From NCBI RefSeq assembly GCF_026914185.1, contig NC_070572.1, forward strand, positions 3,410,001 through 3,474,000: a stretch of DNA of 64,000 nt, read 5' to 3'. The notes beneath the pieces are model-generated. The model was not told where the DNA came from. It ran no database searches and saw only the letters and a list, made by a program, of their open reading frames with translations. The position numbers were made by a program, and so were the translations under genes. Shown in pieces: positions 10,301 through 23,895 of the stretch. The stretch is from Puccinia triticina (taxonomy: Eukaryota > Basidiomycota > Pucciniomycetes > Pucciniales > Pucciniaceae). Positions within the stretch are counted from its first letter, which is position 1; every line of letters begins with the position of its first letter.

Positions 10301-13300
10301 CTGTCTCCGCCTCCGATGGCCCCATCCTCCTCAAAAGAATCCACAGGCAATACTACCCACGATCAAGTTCTCGAACTAATTGGAGAGGTGAAAATGTGCT
10401 CTCCGAAACGATTAGATGATTCGATTTGGACAGCTTCAGGTTCAATATTCTTGGTCCGGCTGGTTCAGCTGTCATCCACCGAAAAGCAGCTTCAGATGGC
10501 CTTGCAGATTCTTTTTGAAGCAATCAGTCATAATTGGAGATTAAGTGAAGATGCGGAAAAAATTCAAGTAAGCCCTGCCTTGAGCCATTTATACGAAAAA
10601 AGTGAGGCTTACGTGTTGCTTTCTAGGCGTATGAGACCCTAGGATTAATCTTGAGATCAAAGGCTCATTTGATCACCCCACCCGTGCATCGAATTTTGCT
10701 CCGCTTTGCCGGTATCATGGTTGACGATCCATCATGTCACCCATCATTCTCGTCGGACAAATTGCGCAATCTATCTTTGAATGAGCACATTCCGACGGCT
10801 AAGCCTGACATCAAGCACCACAACAACGGTCTCCGGCATTCGGTGATAACCAACCCGTTAGCATTTCGGTTCTTGCTGTTGGATTTTGACTTGTGGTCTT
10901 CAACTTCGCTTGAAATTCAACGATTTCATTGTGAGAGTCTGTGTGGGATGATCGAGACTAGCATATGGAGTCGGTTCAGTATGAAGAGAATCAGTAAAAT
11001 GAGTAAGATGATTTATTGCAACTCCATACTTGGAGCTTTTTACTAATTGCTCAATCACATTTTCAGATCTTTTGCCAAAAATGCTACATGCATTGCGGAA
11101 CCGTCAATTCTCGGCGTCATCAGGAAGCGGAGAGGTAATCCCCGCATACATCCGATTGCTGGGCTGTGTCCTTAAGGCTCAATTCAACTCGCAGGTCATT
11201 CGGCATTTGGCAAGTTATCTTACTGCCAGCTTAACCCCTGAGCAGTGTTCCAAACAAAAGCTTCCAGTCGGTGGCACAATGGAGCCAGCAAATTTTCAAG
11301 AAGCTGCAAGCACGCAGACAAAACTCGGCGTACCAGTCGCTGATCCCAAATCTTTATCAACCTCAATAACGCTTGATGAACCAATTATGGTACTGAAAGT
11401 CCTTCACGACCTGCTCTTATCGTCAAATGATCAGGAAAGCTTCAGTTATATCGCACAATTTCTGAAAGCTATCAACGGTTCGAAATGGTTGTTGATGTTT
11501 TTCCGGAAAGACACGCACCCTGAAGTATTGTCGTACAGCCTTCGGATACTCGCCAGGTTGATTCAAACCCAAGATTTTCGATGGCTGCAGCACTTTAAAA
11601 ACACCCTCGCTGGTTTCACAATTATGAGATCAGTCCTTACTAAATTTTGTTTCCAGAACGAATCGATCTTGGTCACTACGTTGAGTTTGTTGAGTCAAGT
11701 TGATATCAGGACGGTGCCAATGTTTAGTAGCAGCAGATCTGCTACCTCGGTTACTTCACCTCTGATGTTCAAAGATGACCTCCAGGGTGTGATAAGGTCG
11801 ATTCGTGGGATCCCGAACGAATTCGTCTCGCCTGAGATGCTACCAATTGTAATTTCTCTACTCAAACCCGCTTATGTGGTACGCTGTTCCGAAGAAAACA
11901 TGACCCCGATCTACGTAATGGAATGGCTAAACCTTAGAATGGAATCGCAAGATGATGGTTGGAACGAAATGCTCGGAGACAAAGACATAGTCAAACTATG
12001 GGCGAACTACGTCACCTTACTGAGCTGTTTGCCACACCAGGAAAGCCTTCAACCCGCACAGGAGAACCCACATGATGAAATACCGGGAAATATGACCCCG
12101 AGGTCACCTGAAGCCTCCTCCCTTTCCTCCTTTCCCCTCACCTTCACCACACCTGGTCTCGATCAAGTTTCTCAAACGCAAGCAGGCGTATGTACAACTT
12201 CACCTCCAAACGTCGACCGGGACTTGGTTTCAACTCTGGGAACCAAGTCGCAGAACAAGAAAAGGATGAGCAATCGCCACAGCCGGCTTGCAATCTCCTC
12301 AATCTCATTGAGTGTCACCGTACCTACAGCTCTGATGATCAACGGAGAAATTGCTCCCTTGACCTCTCCTCGCGTGCAGGAAAGGACATCGGTTCACGGA
12401 TCCCATGATGTGCGGGATGACAGCCCATTTGACCCCTCTTTCGACGAATCTGATCTCACCTCAACCACCACTTCATTATACTGTTACGACAATGCCTTGG
12501 AAGATGTCGTCGAAAACCTGTCCAGCATTACCGACAGGTTTCTGATGAATTTCCTATTTGATCAACATTCTAACCTCAGTCACTCGAAGCAAACAGAAAC
12601 CGACTCTGGACGAGCGTTCGAGAAAAACTTGAGGGCAAATAGACTGGATCAGTTGTTGACTCTTGTCATTAATCGATCCGGAAATGATGTGAGTCATCTC
12701 AGGCGAACCCTCGTGCATCTACACTGTTCTTCGTCAGATTAATTGATTGTGATAATTCGGAGTACTACAGCGTGCCTGGATTACCCCATTTGTGAATCAA
12801 GTGATCCAAATGATTGTACTTCAAACTGATCCGACTTCTGTCCCTTGGGATTGGCTAATTGCAACATTAGCAGACGGATATCTTTCAGGTTTGGTTTTCT
12901 ATATTTTCATGCCCTCTTGAATGATTACGCATCTAATAGACTTGGTCGCACATGATGATAGGCTGGTTGCAACCAGATGCAACATCCGTGTCCCAATTGG
13001 TCACCTTTGTACTCGCCAGACAAATTCAAGGCCCCATTGGGCCGCTGGGGGATTTGTTGCTGATTGTGTAAGTGCTCCCAATGTTTTACTTACCTTTCTT
13101 TCCATTAGAGTGATATATTAAATCGGGAATTGCAATTTTTTAAACACCAACTCTAGGCTTACGAATCGATATACTTCGCCCGAAGTGTTGCTGGAGCAAC
13201 TTTGTAGTCATCATTTGGCAAACTTGATCGCTGCCGTCCCTCCGGAGCTTGTCCCACGACTAGTGTACATTCTGACACAATACCTTTCCCGGCCCCCTAA

Positions 13301-16300
13301 CCTGAGAACATCTGCCTGCGATGTGCTTAAGCTCCTCTTCTCATATCACCCTCTCATCTTAGAGGAGTTTTGTCTTAATATCGATTCATCCAGTTCAGCG
13401 ATCCAGCGCGCAGGTTCGCTGTCGGTGTCTAGTGATACCACCGACTATCCTTCAACGACCGATGATTCGATGTCACAGGTTGAAAGAGACCTGTCGAAGG
13501 TGCTTCAAATGCAGCCAGACGAATTGAAAGAAGTGCTGGAAAAGAGCTCTTCCATCAACTGTACTGGGAAACTGGACTGGATACAATTTTTGACCGAATC
13601 AGAGATGAAAGCAAACCGAACGAGATCAGATACGCAAACCAAGTCCCAGGTGATGTGGAGTGAGCATTCGAACAAAGGCGTAATAGAATCCAGGAGGCTG
13701 GAAAGCGTAGTCAAGAAATTGGAGGTTTGGGCCAGAAGCGTCAAAGAAATTGATGCAGCACGGTTTGCCAATGTAAGAAACTATCTTACTCGTGCATCTG
13801 GACATGGATGTTGAATTGAGGTTGGGACTAATCTTAAAATTGACAGCTTCGTCAAGATAATTTTGATACGAAGCACTACCTTGAGATACAGTTAGCAAAA
13901 CGGCTTGGAGAGCTTTATCGACCCTTTTCTATTCTCGCTACATCCCAAGATAGTAGCGCAACCTACTGGGCGTTGGATTCAACAGAAGGGCCGAGTCGTC
14001 AGCGAAGAAAACTGAGGAAATTGGGACAGAAGTTGGACGCCCACTTAATTCAGAGGCCTAAAATAAGGCACCACCGAATGCGAAGCTTAGGTGCATCACG
14101 ACGTGACTCATACAGGGATGAGGAAACGTTTGACGAGTCCAAAAAAAAGGCAGATGAAAACTCGCCAATAAGTCCGACTCATCACGAATCCCTTCTTCCC
14201 CTCAGCGAAATATGGGAAGAAGAATCTGGAGAATACGATGACCTCGGGGCTCAATCAAATGTCGTTAGAAACGCTCAGCCGTCGGGTGAGCTAGCTACAA
14301 AGAGAATCCCCCTGGATCAAGCTGTCGGAAAAAGGCACGGTGAAGATGGACATTCAGAAGACTTTAACGAGGATAAGTCGAGGCGAATTTTGAAAAGCTT
14401 AGAAGCTGGTGATGTCATACAAGGAGTTTGGAACGTAGAGCAAGTTATTGGATTGGATACCTGTCGTAAGCGCAGTTTTCTCTCTTTTTCTTTCATTTTT
14501 TCTCTTCTTTGTTCAGCGGGTCCTGGAAAGCATAAATTGATAACTTCCCTGTTCTTCAAAAAGCTGCCTTATTCTTAATGGCGAAGAACAAGTTGAGCAA
14601 AATCCGAAAAATAATTCTTGCTTGGATTGTTCTTACTGTTTTTTGCTGATCTTCTTGTCACACCTTTTCCTTGAAAACTTTAAAAAGTATCTATATTATA
14701 GATGGATTCTTCCAGAGATCAAATGGCGAATTGGTAAATTCCTGGGATGCTTGGGAAGAACGAGACCCCCACCTGCGTACCCTTGCCAGTCTATCTCGAC
14801 AAACAGCCAAACTGAATAGTCGAGCAGCTGCTCACCAAACTCGTCGCTGGAATTATAGTGATGTTGTGTCGATTTCGTCTCGGAAATGGTTGTTCCGGGA
14901 CATCTGCATGTGAGTAGCTTTTTGTCCCAATGCTCTAATTTCTATTTCTGCATGTCTAATACAAGCTTTGTAAATTTCCAGTGAGTTTTTATTCGCGGAT
15001 GGCCGAAGTAGGCTGCTAACTTTCTCAGACAATAAGAGAGACGAAGCTTTGAAGAGATTGAAAAACTGCATTCGAAGATCCGTTGGGCCTGAAGTTTTGT
15101 CACAAATGAATCTGTCTCTAAAATCCCAAACTGAGCTCTGGCAAAATGGTCAAATTTCAAATCAAGCTTACTTGCTGTATTTGAATGACGCGGGTTAGTT
15201 ATTTTCATTCCCCCACTTATAGCCGCTTGGGTCTATTGTCGTTCACACTTAATTTTTATATCCTTCAAGCTGGTAGGACTTATCGAGATCTGACACAGGT
15301 TTGTTAAACTCGAGCCTATCAAACAAGCTGAATGATTGGCTCGCTAATTTTCAGCTTGTTTTGCCCCTCCGAAGCATCCCGTATTTCCATGGATCTTGGC
15401 GGACTACACCAGCTTGACACTTGACCTTGAGAAACCTGAGACGTTCCGCAAGCTGGATTTGCCCATGGGTGCTCAAACTGAATCTCGTAAACGTATGTTT
15501 ACCCAATTATTAATTATTGTGTTTGGTCAAGATACTCAAGCTACACTTCCGCAGATGACTTCATTGAGCGTTTTCGTAGTCTAGAAGAATTTGGAACTAT
15601 TGGCGACGAAAGAATGAAACCTGCACACTATATGGTAAGTTATGGCTCGATTTGATTTCCCGAAGTTGAACCTCTGGCTGACTTTGTTGCCGCTTCTTGA
15701 TATACGTCTAGACTCATTATTCATCCGCGGTAGTCGTTTGTGGGTTTTTGATTAGACTGCAGCCTTTTTGCGATCATTTTATCGAGATTCAGGGTTCTTT
15801 TGACCATGCAGACGTACGTCGAGTTCAACTCCTGTAACTCGTGATTGTTTACCAAACTAGGCTGACTTCTTGTAATACCCGTCTTTTTTGCCGCTTTATT
15901 TGAAAGCGAACGTTTTGGTCAATGCATAGAGCTTGGCTTTCAGCCTCGGAGCAAAGCCGAAGTGATGTTAGGGAATTGATTCCTGAATTCTTTCATTGCC
16001 CTGAATTCTTGCTGAATCTAAATAAGCTTAGTCTTGGTTGGCCAATTGATCCACTGAATATACTTGCTGGTTCTAGCGCAAATTTGGCTCTACTGACTGA
16101 TCTTGTCATTCTCATGGGGCTATGACAGGTTCCCGGCAAGAAGGTGGGGCCCCTATCGGAGACGTAGAACTTCCTCCCTGGGCACACGGCGATCCGAGGC
16201 TTTTTGTTGAGCTCCACCGTGAAGCACTTGAGTCGGACTTCGTCAGCGCAAACATACATCATTGGATAGACCTCAGTAAGTCCCCCAATTGACACGACAA

Positions 16301-18363
16301 CGAATATCCTTATCAATAATCAGTCATCTTCCCTTCGATCAGTTTTTGGTTACAAGCAACGCGGTCAAGCCGCATTGGATGCCGTCAACGTTTTTCAGGA
16401 GGTTTCCTACGAAGGCACGGTATCATTAGGTTCGTCCTCAAATATCGGATTCATTATTAAATCAAGTTAACTTCAACTGATCTGCATTGCAAATCCTTAG
16501 ATGCCATTGCTGATGATCGAGAAAGAAGTAGCGTGCTGGGTGCAATGTGTAATTGGGGTCAGTAATAGATTCATCTTGAGGCCAATTTGACCAGCGACAT
16601 AGACCTGACTAATCCAAAACCCAAACCTGAATGCATAGGATTGACACCAAGTCAAATCTTTGAGGTACCTCACCCCGCGCGTACAAAACAGCCGAAGCAT
16701 GCGTTAGAACCCAGATCTATGATCACAGCTTCTACGTGTCCTGCCCTCATCCAGTCGATCATACCGATTCGAGACATCAAACAACCAATTGGCCAAATTC
16801 ATCCTGGGATAAATCTGGAGAAAATCTTTGTTTCTGGACCCCAATCATTACTTGTTCCTCCAAACGCTACTCATCGTCTCGACTGGGACTTTCTAGACCA
16901 GACGCTTCGAATTTTTGATTCTGCAACTTCTTTGTGTGCCACATTTGAAGGAGTCAGCTCGGAGCACATTTCATCGGCTTGTTTCGCGGACCAGCGCACT
17001 CTTGCCACCGGCTCTACTGATTCTACTATATCGCTTTGGAGGTTTGCTTGGCTGGCTAACGGTGGAGCGCATTTACAGCAGATTGAAGTTCTGCGAGGAC
17101 ATTCCGCTCCCATCACATGCATTGTTGCCTCGCGTACACTTTCTATTGTTGTTTCTGGATCCGAGGACGGATTGGGAATGATCTGGGACTTGAATCGAGC
17201 ATTACTGGTTCACAGTTTGCCACATTCAAACCCCGTATCTTTCGCCGCGATTGTAAGTGATACTTGGTATCTGCAGAATCCTGGCTTTGTTCTGACGGTC
17301 GTACATGACGTCTCTTGTCATTTTAAGAGTGAATCCACTGGCGATATCGCAACCTGTTCACAAAATACGGTAAGAGTTTGGAGCATCAATGGCGATCTAC
17401 TTTCCACATTGTCAACTTCTCAGCATACTACCGATGCCATCACGGCTTGCTGCTGGTCCCTAGTTAGTCCGATTTCTTGATTCATGATGAGACATGTCCC
17501 CGCCTTACTGATAACGATTGTCATAGGCTGAAGTAAAACCGTTGCTCGTCACTGGGCACCGAGCCGGGAAACTGATGTTTTGGCAGCGCAAGAGTGTTCA
17601 TGCGGAGAATCCAAGCGAACGTATGTCACCCATACGTCTTCTGTGCATCTTTGAGAGACCAATAACTCACACTTTTTCCTCTGTCTTTATCACACGCCCT
17701 TCAGCATGGAAAATGGAGCTTATTCATGAGGCCCACCATGAAAGCGACCATGCAAATAGCGAAATTCGAGCCTTATCCATGACTGAGAGGACGTTGCTGA
17801 GCGGTGACAGCTTGGGGAGGTTATTCTGTTGGTCCCTGCCTGGGTCCGCGTGCCATTTGCCGGATTGTAAGAACATTTTTTTTCACAGACCTTGCTTGTC
17901 CTTACTGACTCCAATTGCTATCAGCAATCACTTCCTGCTGTATGCTCTGTGAACATAAATTCGGACTTTTGGAGGGAAAGAGAAGATGTTCATGTTGCTC
18001 GGCCATTATTTGTTCGTCTTGCCAAGATACTCTACCCGGCTGGAGCGGCAAGTAAGTCAATTCAGAACTTCCTTATTGTAAATCTCAAATCTGGGTCCAG
18101 CCTCAAATCCACTCATCAATGTACCCGTCTTCTCATTTTGTTTTCCAGATGTTGTCTATCTTGTCTACCAAAATTGATGAAATCAGTGGCAAGGACGTGA
18201 TTGTGTCATTTTGGAAACTAAGCGCGTTCGAATTCAATCAATCAATCTCAAAAGCCAAGCCCATTTAGTCGATCCGAATCAGAAGCGTAGTATCAACTTT
18301 CCAGCAAAATATTCGGTTCTGGTTCATTCCGGTGGTGCCTACCTAATCCATTTGAAGTTCTGA
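7391..18363 (+). CDS. Large BEACH-domain protein (ConA-like, PH-BEACH, WD40; Bph1/neurobeachin family)
   Basis: BEACH proteins are giant scaffolds in membrane traffic and autophagy. The start at 7391 ([17 protein letters not shown]) follows a purine at -3. A long armadillo-like N-terminal half (7.4-9.0 kb) is followed by a concanavalin-like segment near 9.1-9.7 kb ([37 protein letters not shown]). A PH-like region lies near 14.4-15.0 kb ([10 protein letters not shown]). The BEACH domain runs about 15.1-16.7 kb over many small exons: [127 protein letters not shown]40 repeats follow ([37 protein letters not shown]) to [10 protein letters not shown] and TGA at 18361-18363. The intron at 8980-9063 is 84 nt and stop-free, so retention would keep frame. 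Closest family type (Bph1/LYST versus neurobeachin) not resolved. Confidence 0.93.
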
Positions 18364-18402
18364 CCTCGTTTTGCTCATTTCAGTCCAAGACTTAAATTGT
18401 TC

Positions 18403-18466
18403 TCATCCTCAGAGTCTGAAAACTGACAAAATTTTCATCCTCAGCTTGTGAAAGCTGACAAATTGC
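18403..18466 (+). repeat. 32-bp imperfect tandem repeat in BEACH 3' flank
   Basis: TCATCCTCAG plus GAAA and CTGACAAA recurs with a 32-bp period at 18403 and 18435, 40-100 bp after the BEACH stop and just before the duplicated segment begins. It is probably in the 3' UTR. Confidence 0.7.
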
Positions 18467-19378
18467 GCGTACCGCGTTTTTGTTTCTTTTGTAATTTTTT
18501 GTTAGAGTTGTGATCATCATCCCGTTAGGCTACATCTTTCAAATTCATTTCCATCTCTGTTTTCATTATGTTTCAGAATATTCACATTTAAGTTTGTTGC
18601 ATGATGCATGTTGCACTGAGCACATGTACATTTTCTTCTTGCTTTTTCTGTGCGATCTCTCTTTCGGCCTGGCTCATGACGCATGTTGTGGAAATTTATA
18701 TCTGCCTGAATGTAAGATAGAACAACTCAAACCCGTCTCATCTTGGAGTGATGACATAACAGTTTCATTGATAAAGATTGATAACCAGTGCAAATGACAC
18801 AAATTTTGTCCAAATGTTTGAGAGCCATGGGCGTGCTGTCGGGATTGGAAAGCAATGTGCGTTCAATGTTCACAAACATGTGCTATCCATGTTCAGAAAC
18901 ATCTGCGGTGAATGTGTAGGAACAACAGTCCTTTGCCCAAACATACTCCTGATTCAAAGTTACATCGTCTCTGAACATACATAAATGGCTCACTGTTAGC
19001 ATCGTCACTTGACCAATTGCAGGAACGAAGTCGAGCCGGCCAAAGAGCATGACATTCACACGTCCCAAGGCGAAGAATACAAGCCCTAACAATCCGGAAC
19101 TTCTGTAAAACTTTGCCACTGGTCTGGGCTGGTGACAAGTTGAGTATATGGAGTTTATACATACTCTCAACAGCAAACAAAAATGGACTGCGTCATTTGT
19201 CGAAAAAAATTACACGTATTCCACAGGAAAGTTTCTGGACATCTAGCCATAACAATTCCTGATCAATTTGCCACTTTGCCGTGTGGTTTTGCCAACCATT
19301 CTAGTTCTCGTTTAAGTTAGAATTTCGTAGACACCCACTTTGCTCTCCGGGGGAGGTTTTCATTCACCCAGAACACAA

Positions 19379-21805
19379 ATGGCAGTACGTATGGCGGCAC
19401 GATCCCAGAAGAAATTATGTCTTGTACTTGCCTTATTAATATATCATGGAGGAACCGATGGGGCCTTCATTCCACATGATTCCCAAAACTCGATCCGAAC
19501 AATTGATTGTAGTGCTGGGGGGATGTTTTCACCCCCACAAGGTTATATGCTGCATCCAGGTCTGTTCACTCGACTACCTCATCAGCTCGTTGCAATTTTC
19601 ATCATTGACATTTCCGTCTCTTTAGCCGTGCAGAACGGCATGCGAAGGCGACTGGGGATCGAGTGGGGCCCACCGGCTAGTCAAGAAACGTGAGTGTATT
19701 TCGTGATTTAGACACTGCCTACACTGCCTACGACTAAGCTCCCATTGGTCATTATTCTGGCATCGCAGACACTTACCAACCCAAGGAAGCCAGGTGATGG
19801 TCGGCGCTGAAGCCTTCAATCCTGCTGTTGCCCGGAGGGGCACTCCTTCCCCTGTATACCCCCCCGATCCGTATTACAGATTGCAGACTGGCATGCCGAG
19901 GCAATCAGGAACCCAGCGAGGCCAACCAGTTCTTCAAGAAATGTGAGTGTATTCTGTGATTAGACCCTGTTGTGTTACATCATGCGACTAAGCTCCTACT
20001 GGTCATCATTCTGGCATTGCAGGCAGTTACCAATCCAGGGAAGCCAGCTTAGGCCCGATGCTGAAGCCTTCATTCCTGATGTTCTCAGGAAGAACACTCC
20101 TTCCCTTGCATACACCCCCAATCTGTGGGTTGGGCCTAATCACTTTCATCATGGCATTCACACTCCTGTTAGTATTTTTCATGCATTTATGGTGTTCAAA
20201 GTTGGTTTGCATAGTTTTATGCATGCATAAATCATAAAATCATAAGATCTTTTTTGCAGGGGATATAACTGTCCGATTATGTAATACAAAATTTCCTTGT
20301 CAAAATATTTTTATGATTTCATGATTTATGCATGCATAAAATTATGCAAACCAACTTTGAACACCATAATTCATTTACAGCTGCAGTCATAACTGCCCCA
20401 GTAGAACTTATCAGCATCCTGTATAGCCCCATGGACAGGAAGTTCATCCTGCCCCTTTACATCCCTCAGGATCTGCAACCCACAACCTTGCTGTCTCTAT
20501 GAACACAGACTGGTATACTGCAAAAGGTAAATATCAATTTTTGAAAAGAAAAAAAAAAAACTGAACTGTGTGAATACACTCTCCTACCAACAAAAAATCA
20601 TCATGCATTTCTTGTCTTGGATAATATAAATTCAGAATACAAAAATTGGCTGAACTGAAATGCTTTGATTTGAATTTTGCAACAATACATTGTGAATGAT
20701 TAGGCCATGGCGGTGGAAATTACAGTAAAAATAAAACTAAAAATTATGGTGTGTCTTCTTTCCTTACACCTAGGCCTGATTGGTTCTGAAAATTGTGCTA
20801 ATATGAAGCCAAACCTGATGAAATTTATATTCATCAGGTGAAATTAAAGATAATGTGGATCATGATTTATACAAAGTTCTCCCACATGAAAGTGATCTTT
20901 TCAAGGGTAAGCATCATCAGATTTTCTTATCTGATCACATATATCTCTTTTGGTCTTCAATATCTGATGAAATTTCTATGAATCAGTTGAAATTGAAGAT
21001 GATATTTTATCCAAGCTTCCAGATGAAAGTGATCTTTTCAAGGGTAATCATCATCACATTTACTCATCTAATTTTTTAAATCACTTTTGTTCTGAAATTT
21101 TTCACACCATTTCTTATGGACTACATGGATTGTCTACTTGCCTTTCTTCCACATTTTTCAGACATCTATGAGAAACCAGAGAAAAGTGGAGCCAATGACA
21201 ACACAAACTATATGCTCTCATTGGATTCCAAAGGCACTGGTAATGATTCTTGATTTTTTTTTTTTCATTTGAAGTTTGAACTGTTTCAATCAATTACTGA
21301 AATATTTCCTCCCTGAAAGATAATATAGACAGCCCAAAGGGCCCCAGGATAATTCCAGGTAAGCACTCAGCATATAATGATTGTAAAGAGGAAGATGTTC
21401 AGGTAACAGAGCTTATAGTTGCACATTGTAAATCCAACTCAGATAAGGGCAAGGTAATTCAACCAATTCAGATGTCTTCACCTGCCTACACAAGTGAGAT
21501 GGCTGGTATCAGCAAGCAAACAGGTTAGCAAACATGTACATTTGGAATTTTGGACATTCTTGATCAGTTTGTTTGACTAGAAAAGGTTCTTATTCCAAAC
21601 ATTTATAGCTCATAGAAATTTACTTACTAGGAATACAGCTGGCTACACAAGGGCAAAAGGTAAAGTTTGAATTCATGGTGTTATTCATACTGTCATCTTC
21701 ACTTACGTATTTCATCTACTTGAAATTCTTCTTAAATTGAATTTTTATAAAACAATTAAAGGAGATTGGAAAAAATCTGTAAGCATTCAATCTTCACTCC
21801 CATAA
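19379..21805 (+). CDS. Candidate secreted protein with duplicated and mini exons, copy A
   Basis: Unrecognised gene built from exon phases. Exon 1 (19379-19559) starts MAVRMAARSQKKLCLVLALL, a basic n-region then a hydrophobic core as in a signal peptide. Exons 19626-19689, 19769-19942 and 20023 to about 20171 join in frame. Exons 3 and 4 are duplicates: both have LPxQGSQ, AEAFxP and TPS..Y.P. Downstream is a chain of in-phase (phase 1) exons: 20470-20526 (57 nt), 20838-20906 (69), 20987-21043 (57), 21162-21239 (78), 21320-21523 (204), 21639-21659 (21) and a possible last exon 21762-21805 ending TAA. Exons 20838 and 20987 are again duplicates (ESDLFK). Two acceptors are AAG rather than YAG. 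The link across 20172-20470, where a MITE lies in the presumed intron, is unsure, so this may be two genes. An upstream in-frame ATG exists at 19340. Function unknown; effector-like by style only. Confidence 0.55.
20190..20366. mobile_element. TA-flanked MITE with long inverted repeats, copy A
   Basis: A 177-bp element with ends TGGTGTTCAAAGTTGG.. and its complement; the arms pair for about 55 bp (through ATGCATGCATAAATCAT). It is bracketed by TA on both sides (20188-20189 and 20367-20368), as in Tc1/mariner-derived MITEs. It lies in a presumed intron of the secreted-protein candidate. Confidence 0.85.
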
Positions 21806-22851
21806 AATATTTGAACATCAACAATACCTTCAATCTGAATTTTTCTTGGTATAAAACTTCAAAGTCACAGTCTTATAGAAAATACCCTGAACAAGAGTGG
21901 ATGAGGAAACCAGATTTGAAGCAAACAAATTCCTAAAGTTTTCAATTGTCTTGAAAGCAATGATCCAAAAATTTTCATAGTATTACCAAAAGTAATTGCC
22001 TGCTCAACCCTAAATAACAAATTTTAATTTTTTGCATTCTTGGTCTGGTATGCATGATATTTTGAAACAATTGAATTGTGAAATTTGTGGATTCAATGAG
22101 AATCAGTAAAGAAACAAAGTATACCTTTCTTTCTTCTTGAATTTAATCACAATCCCCATAGAATTCCTAAAAAAGATTATTTCAAAAAACTAGTGAAAGT
22201 AGAGGGAAATATTTTTGGAAGTAGACACCACGGATGTTTGCTCAGCACCTGTTTGCGAGTGCCTTTGCACAATTCATGCCAACATTTGGTCCAATGCTGG
22301 TTAGATACTGGTTCGAAGTTGGTTTGATGTTGGTCTGATCTTGGTTCAAAGAATGGTTAATGCCAGGTGCAATCTAACCGGATGCTAACTGGAATTATAT
22401 GAGATGTATTGTGGAAGGTACATGTAGAACATACACCATTCCTATACTGAAACTAAGCCCAACCATGATCAGGTGGACTCAATCCACAATGCTGACCAAA
22501 TATATGAAAGTTTTGACCTGATTTTTTACCTCTGTGTATACCCATACCCTGTAGATTTCTCTGATGCATGTTTTTATTTTTTTTTGGTCAGCCTAAATGC
22601 ACTCCAAAAAAACCCCAAAAGCATTTCAAAAATGAGTGTATGGAGTGTGCACTTCAACAATTGTTGGAGTACAGAGTGGAATACTCCAAGTTGGCTAGAG
22701 TGCAGAACCGGGGACTCAGTCTTTTGAGTGCACCATGAAGAACTCCAGTGGCCGGCAAATGTAATGAGTGCCCGTGAGTCTCACTCCATAAGATTGGAGT
22801 GCATATCCCCAGTCTATTCATGATATTTCTCCTCCCCAAAAGGGGAGTGCA

Positions 22852-22915
22852 GAGCTGGGAACTCCAGCCAGAGCTGGGAACTCCAGCCAGAGCTGGGAAC
22901 TCCAGCCAGAGCTGG
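22852..22915. repeat. 19-bp minisatellite, 3 units, copy A
   Basis: GAGCTGGGAACTCCAGCCA is repeated three times from 22852 to 22908, followed by a partial unit. The tandem copy B has four units, so the array has changed length since the duplication. Confidence 0.95.
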
Positions 22916-23090
22916 AGTACATATACTTGAACCCCAGTCAAGCAGGTTATACATACTACACACCCTGTCTGGCCATTCCGTGGGCTATGTACACACCCCA
23001 CTGGATGCCAGCTGACACCTCTTGATCACCGGTACACCACGGGTGCAAAAAAGCATCTCAATTTGAGTGGATCCACATAATCCACATCTC

Positions 23091-23760
23091 CTCTTGATTA
23101 CCGGTCCGTGCCAGTCATCAGGGGAAATACTCCTCTCAATGACCTTACACACCATTCATTGAGAGGTGTGATTCCCCCAAATGACCGGTACAGACCGCTC
23201 ATTGATGGGACTCACCACCTCTTGATGATCGGTCTGTACCGGTCATTGAGGGGACTCACACCTCTCAATGACCGTTCTGTACCGGTCATCAAGAGGTGGA
23301 AGTCCCCTTGATGACCAGTCAGTGCCGGTCATTGAGGGGAGCTGTTACTCCTCTCGATGACCAGTCTGTACCTGTCATCAAGAGGTGGAAGTCCCCTTGA
23401 TGACCAGTCAGTGCCGGTCATCGAGGGGAGGTGTTGCTCCTCTCAATGACCGGTCTGTACCGGTCATCGAGAGGTGAAAGTCCCCTCGATGACCGGTCTG
23501 TTCGGTCATCAGGAGGAGGTGTTACTCCTCTCTCCCCTTGATGACCAATCTGTCCAGGTCATCAAGAGGAGTAAAACCTCCCCTCAATGACCAGTCTGTG
23601 CCGGTCATCGAGGGGACTTCCACCTCTCAATGACCGGTACAGACCGGTCATCAAGAGGAGTAACACCTCCCCTCAATGAACGGCACTGACTTGTCATCAA
23701 GGGGACTTCCACCTCTTGATGACCGGTACAGACCGGTCATTGAGGGGAGGTGTGACTCCT
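23091..23760. repeat. Array of ~14 palindromic GACCGGT..ACCGGTC units, copy A
   Basis: About fourteen variants of the near-palindrome GACCGGTCTGTACCGGTC recur every 40-50 bp, joined by spacers that are themselves inverted repeats of each other (GAGGGGAGGTG / CACCTCCCCTC types). A related unit stands alone near 24268. Short open frames here only mirror the repeat. An imperfect 16-bp hairpin (TGTCACAC..GTGTGACA, 23763-23798) follows. Confidence 0.85.
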
Positions 23761-23895
23761 GTGTGTCACACCAACGTACACCTGTACGTTTGTGTGACAA
23801 CGGGGATCACCGGGGGGCACTACGCGCATCATGCCCCCTCAGAACACTCCAATCAATGGCCAACCACTGGGTGGAGTACACACTCTGCTTGATTA

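Noticed and set aside
23091..23760. CRISPR-like array
   Set aside because: Units are variable palindromes, spacers are inverted copies of each other rather than unique, and the genome is eukaryotic.
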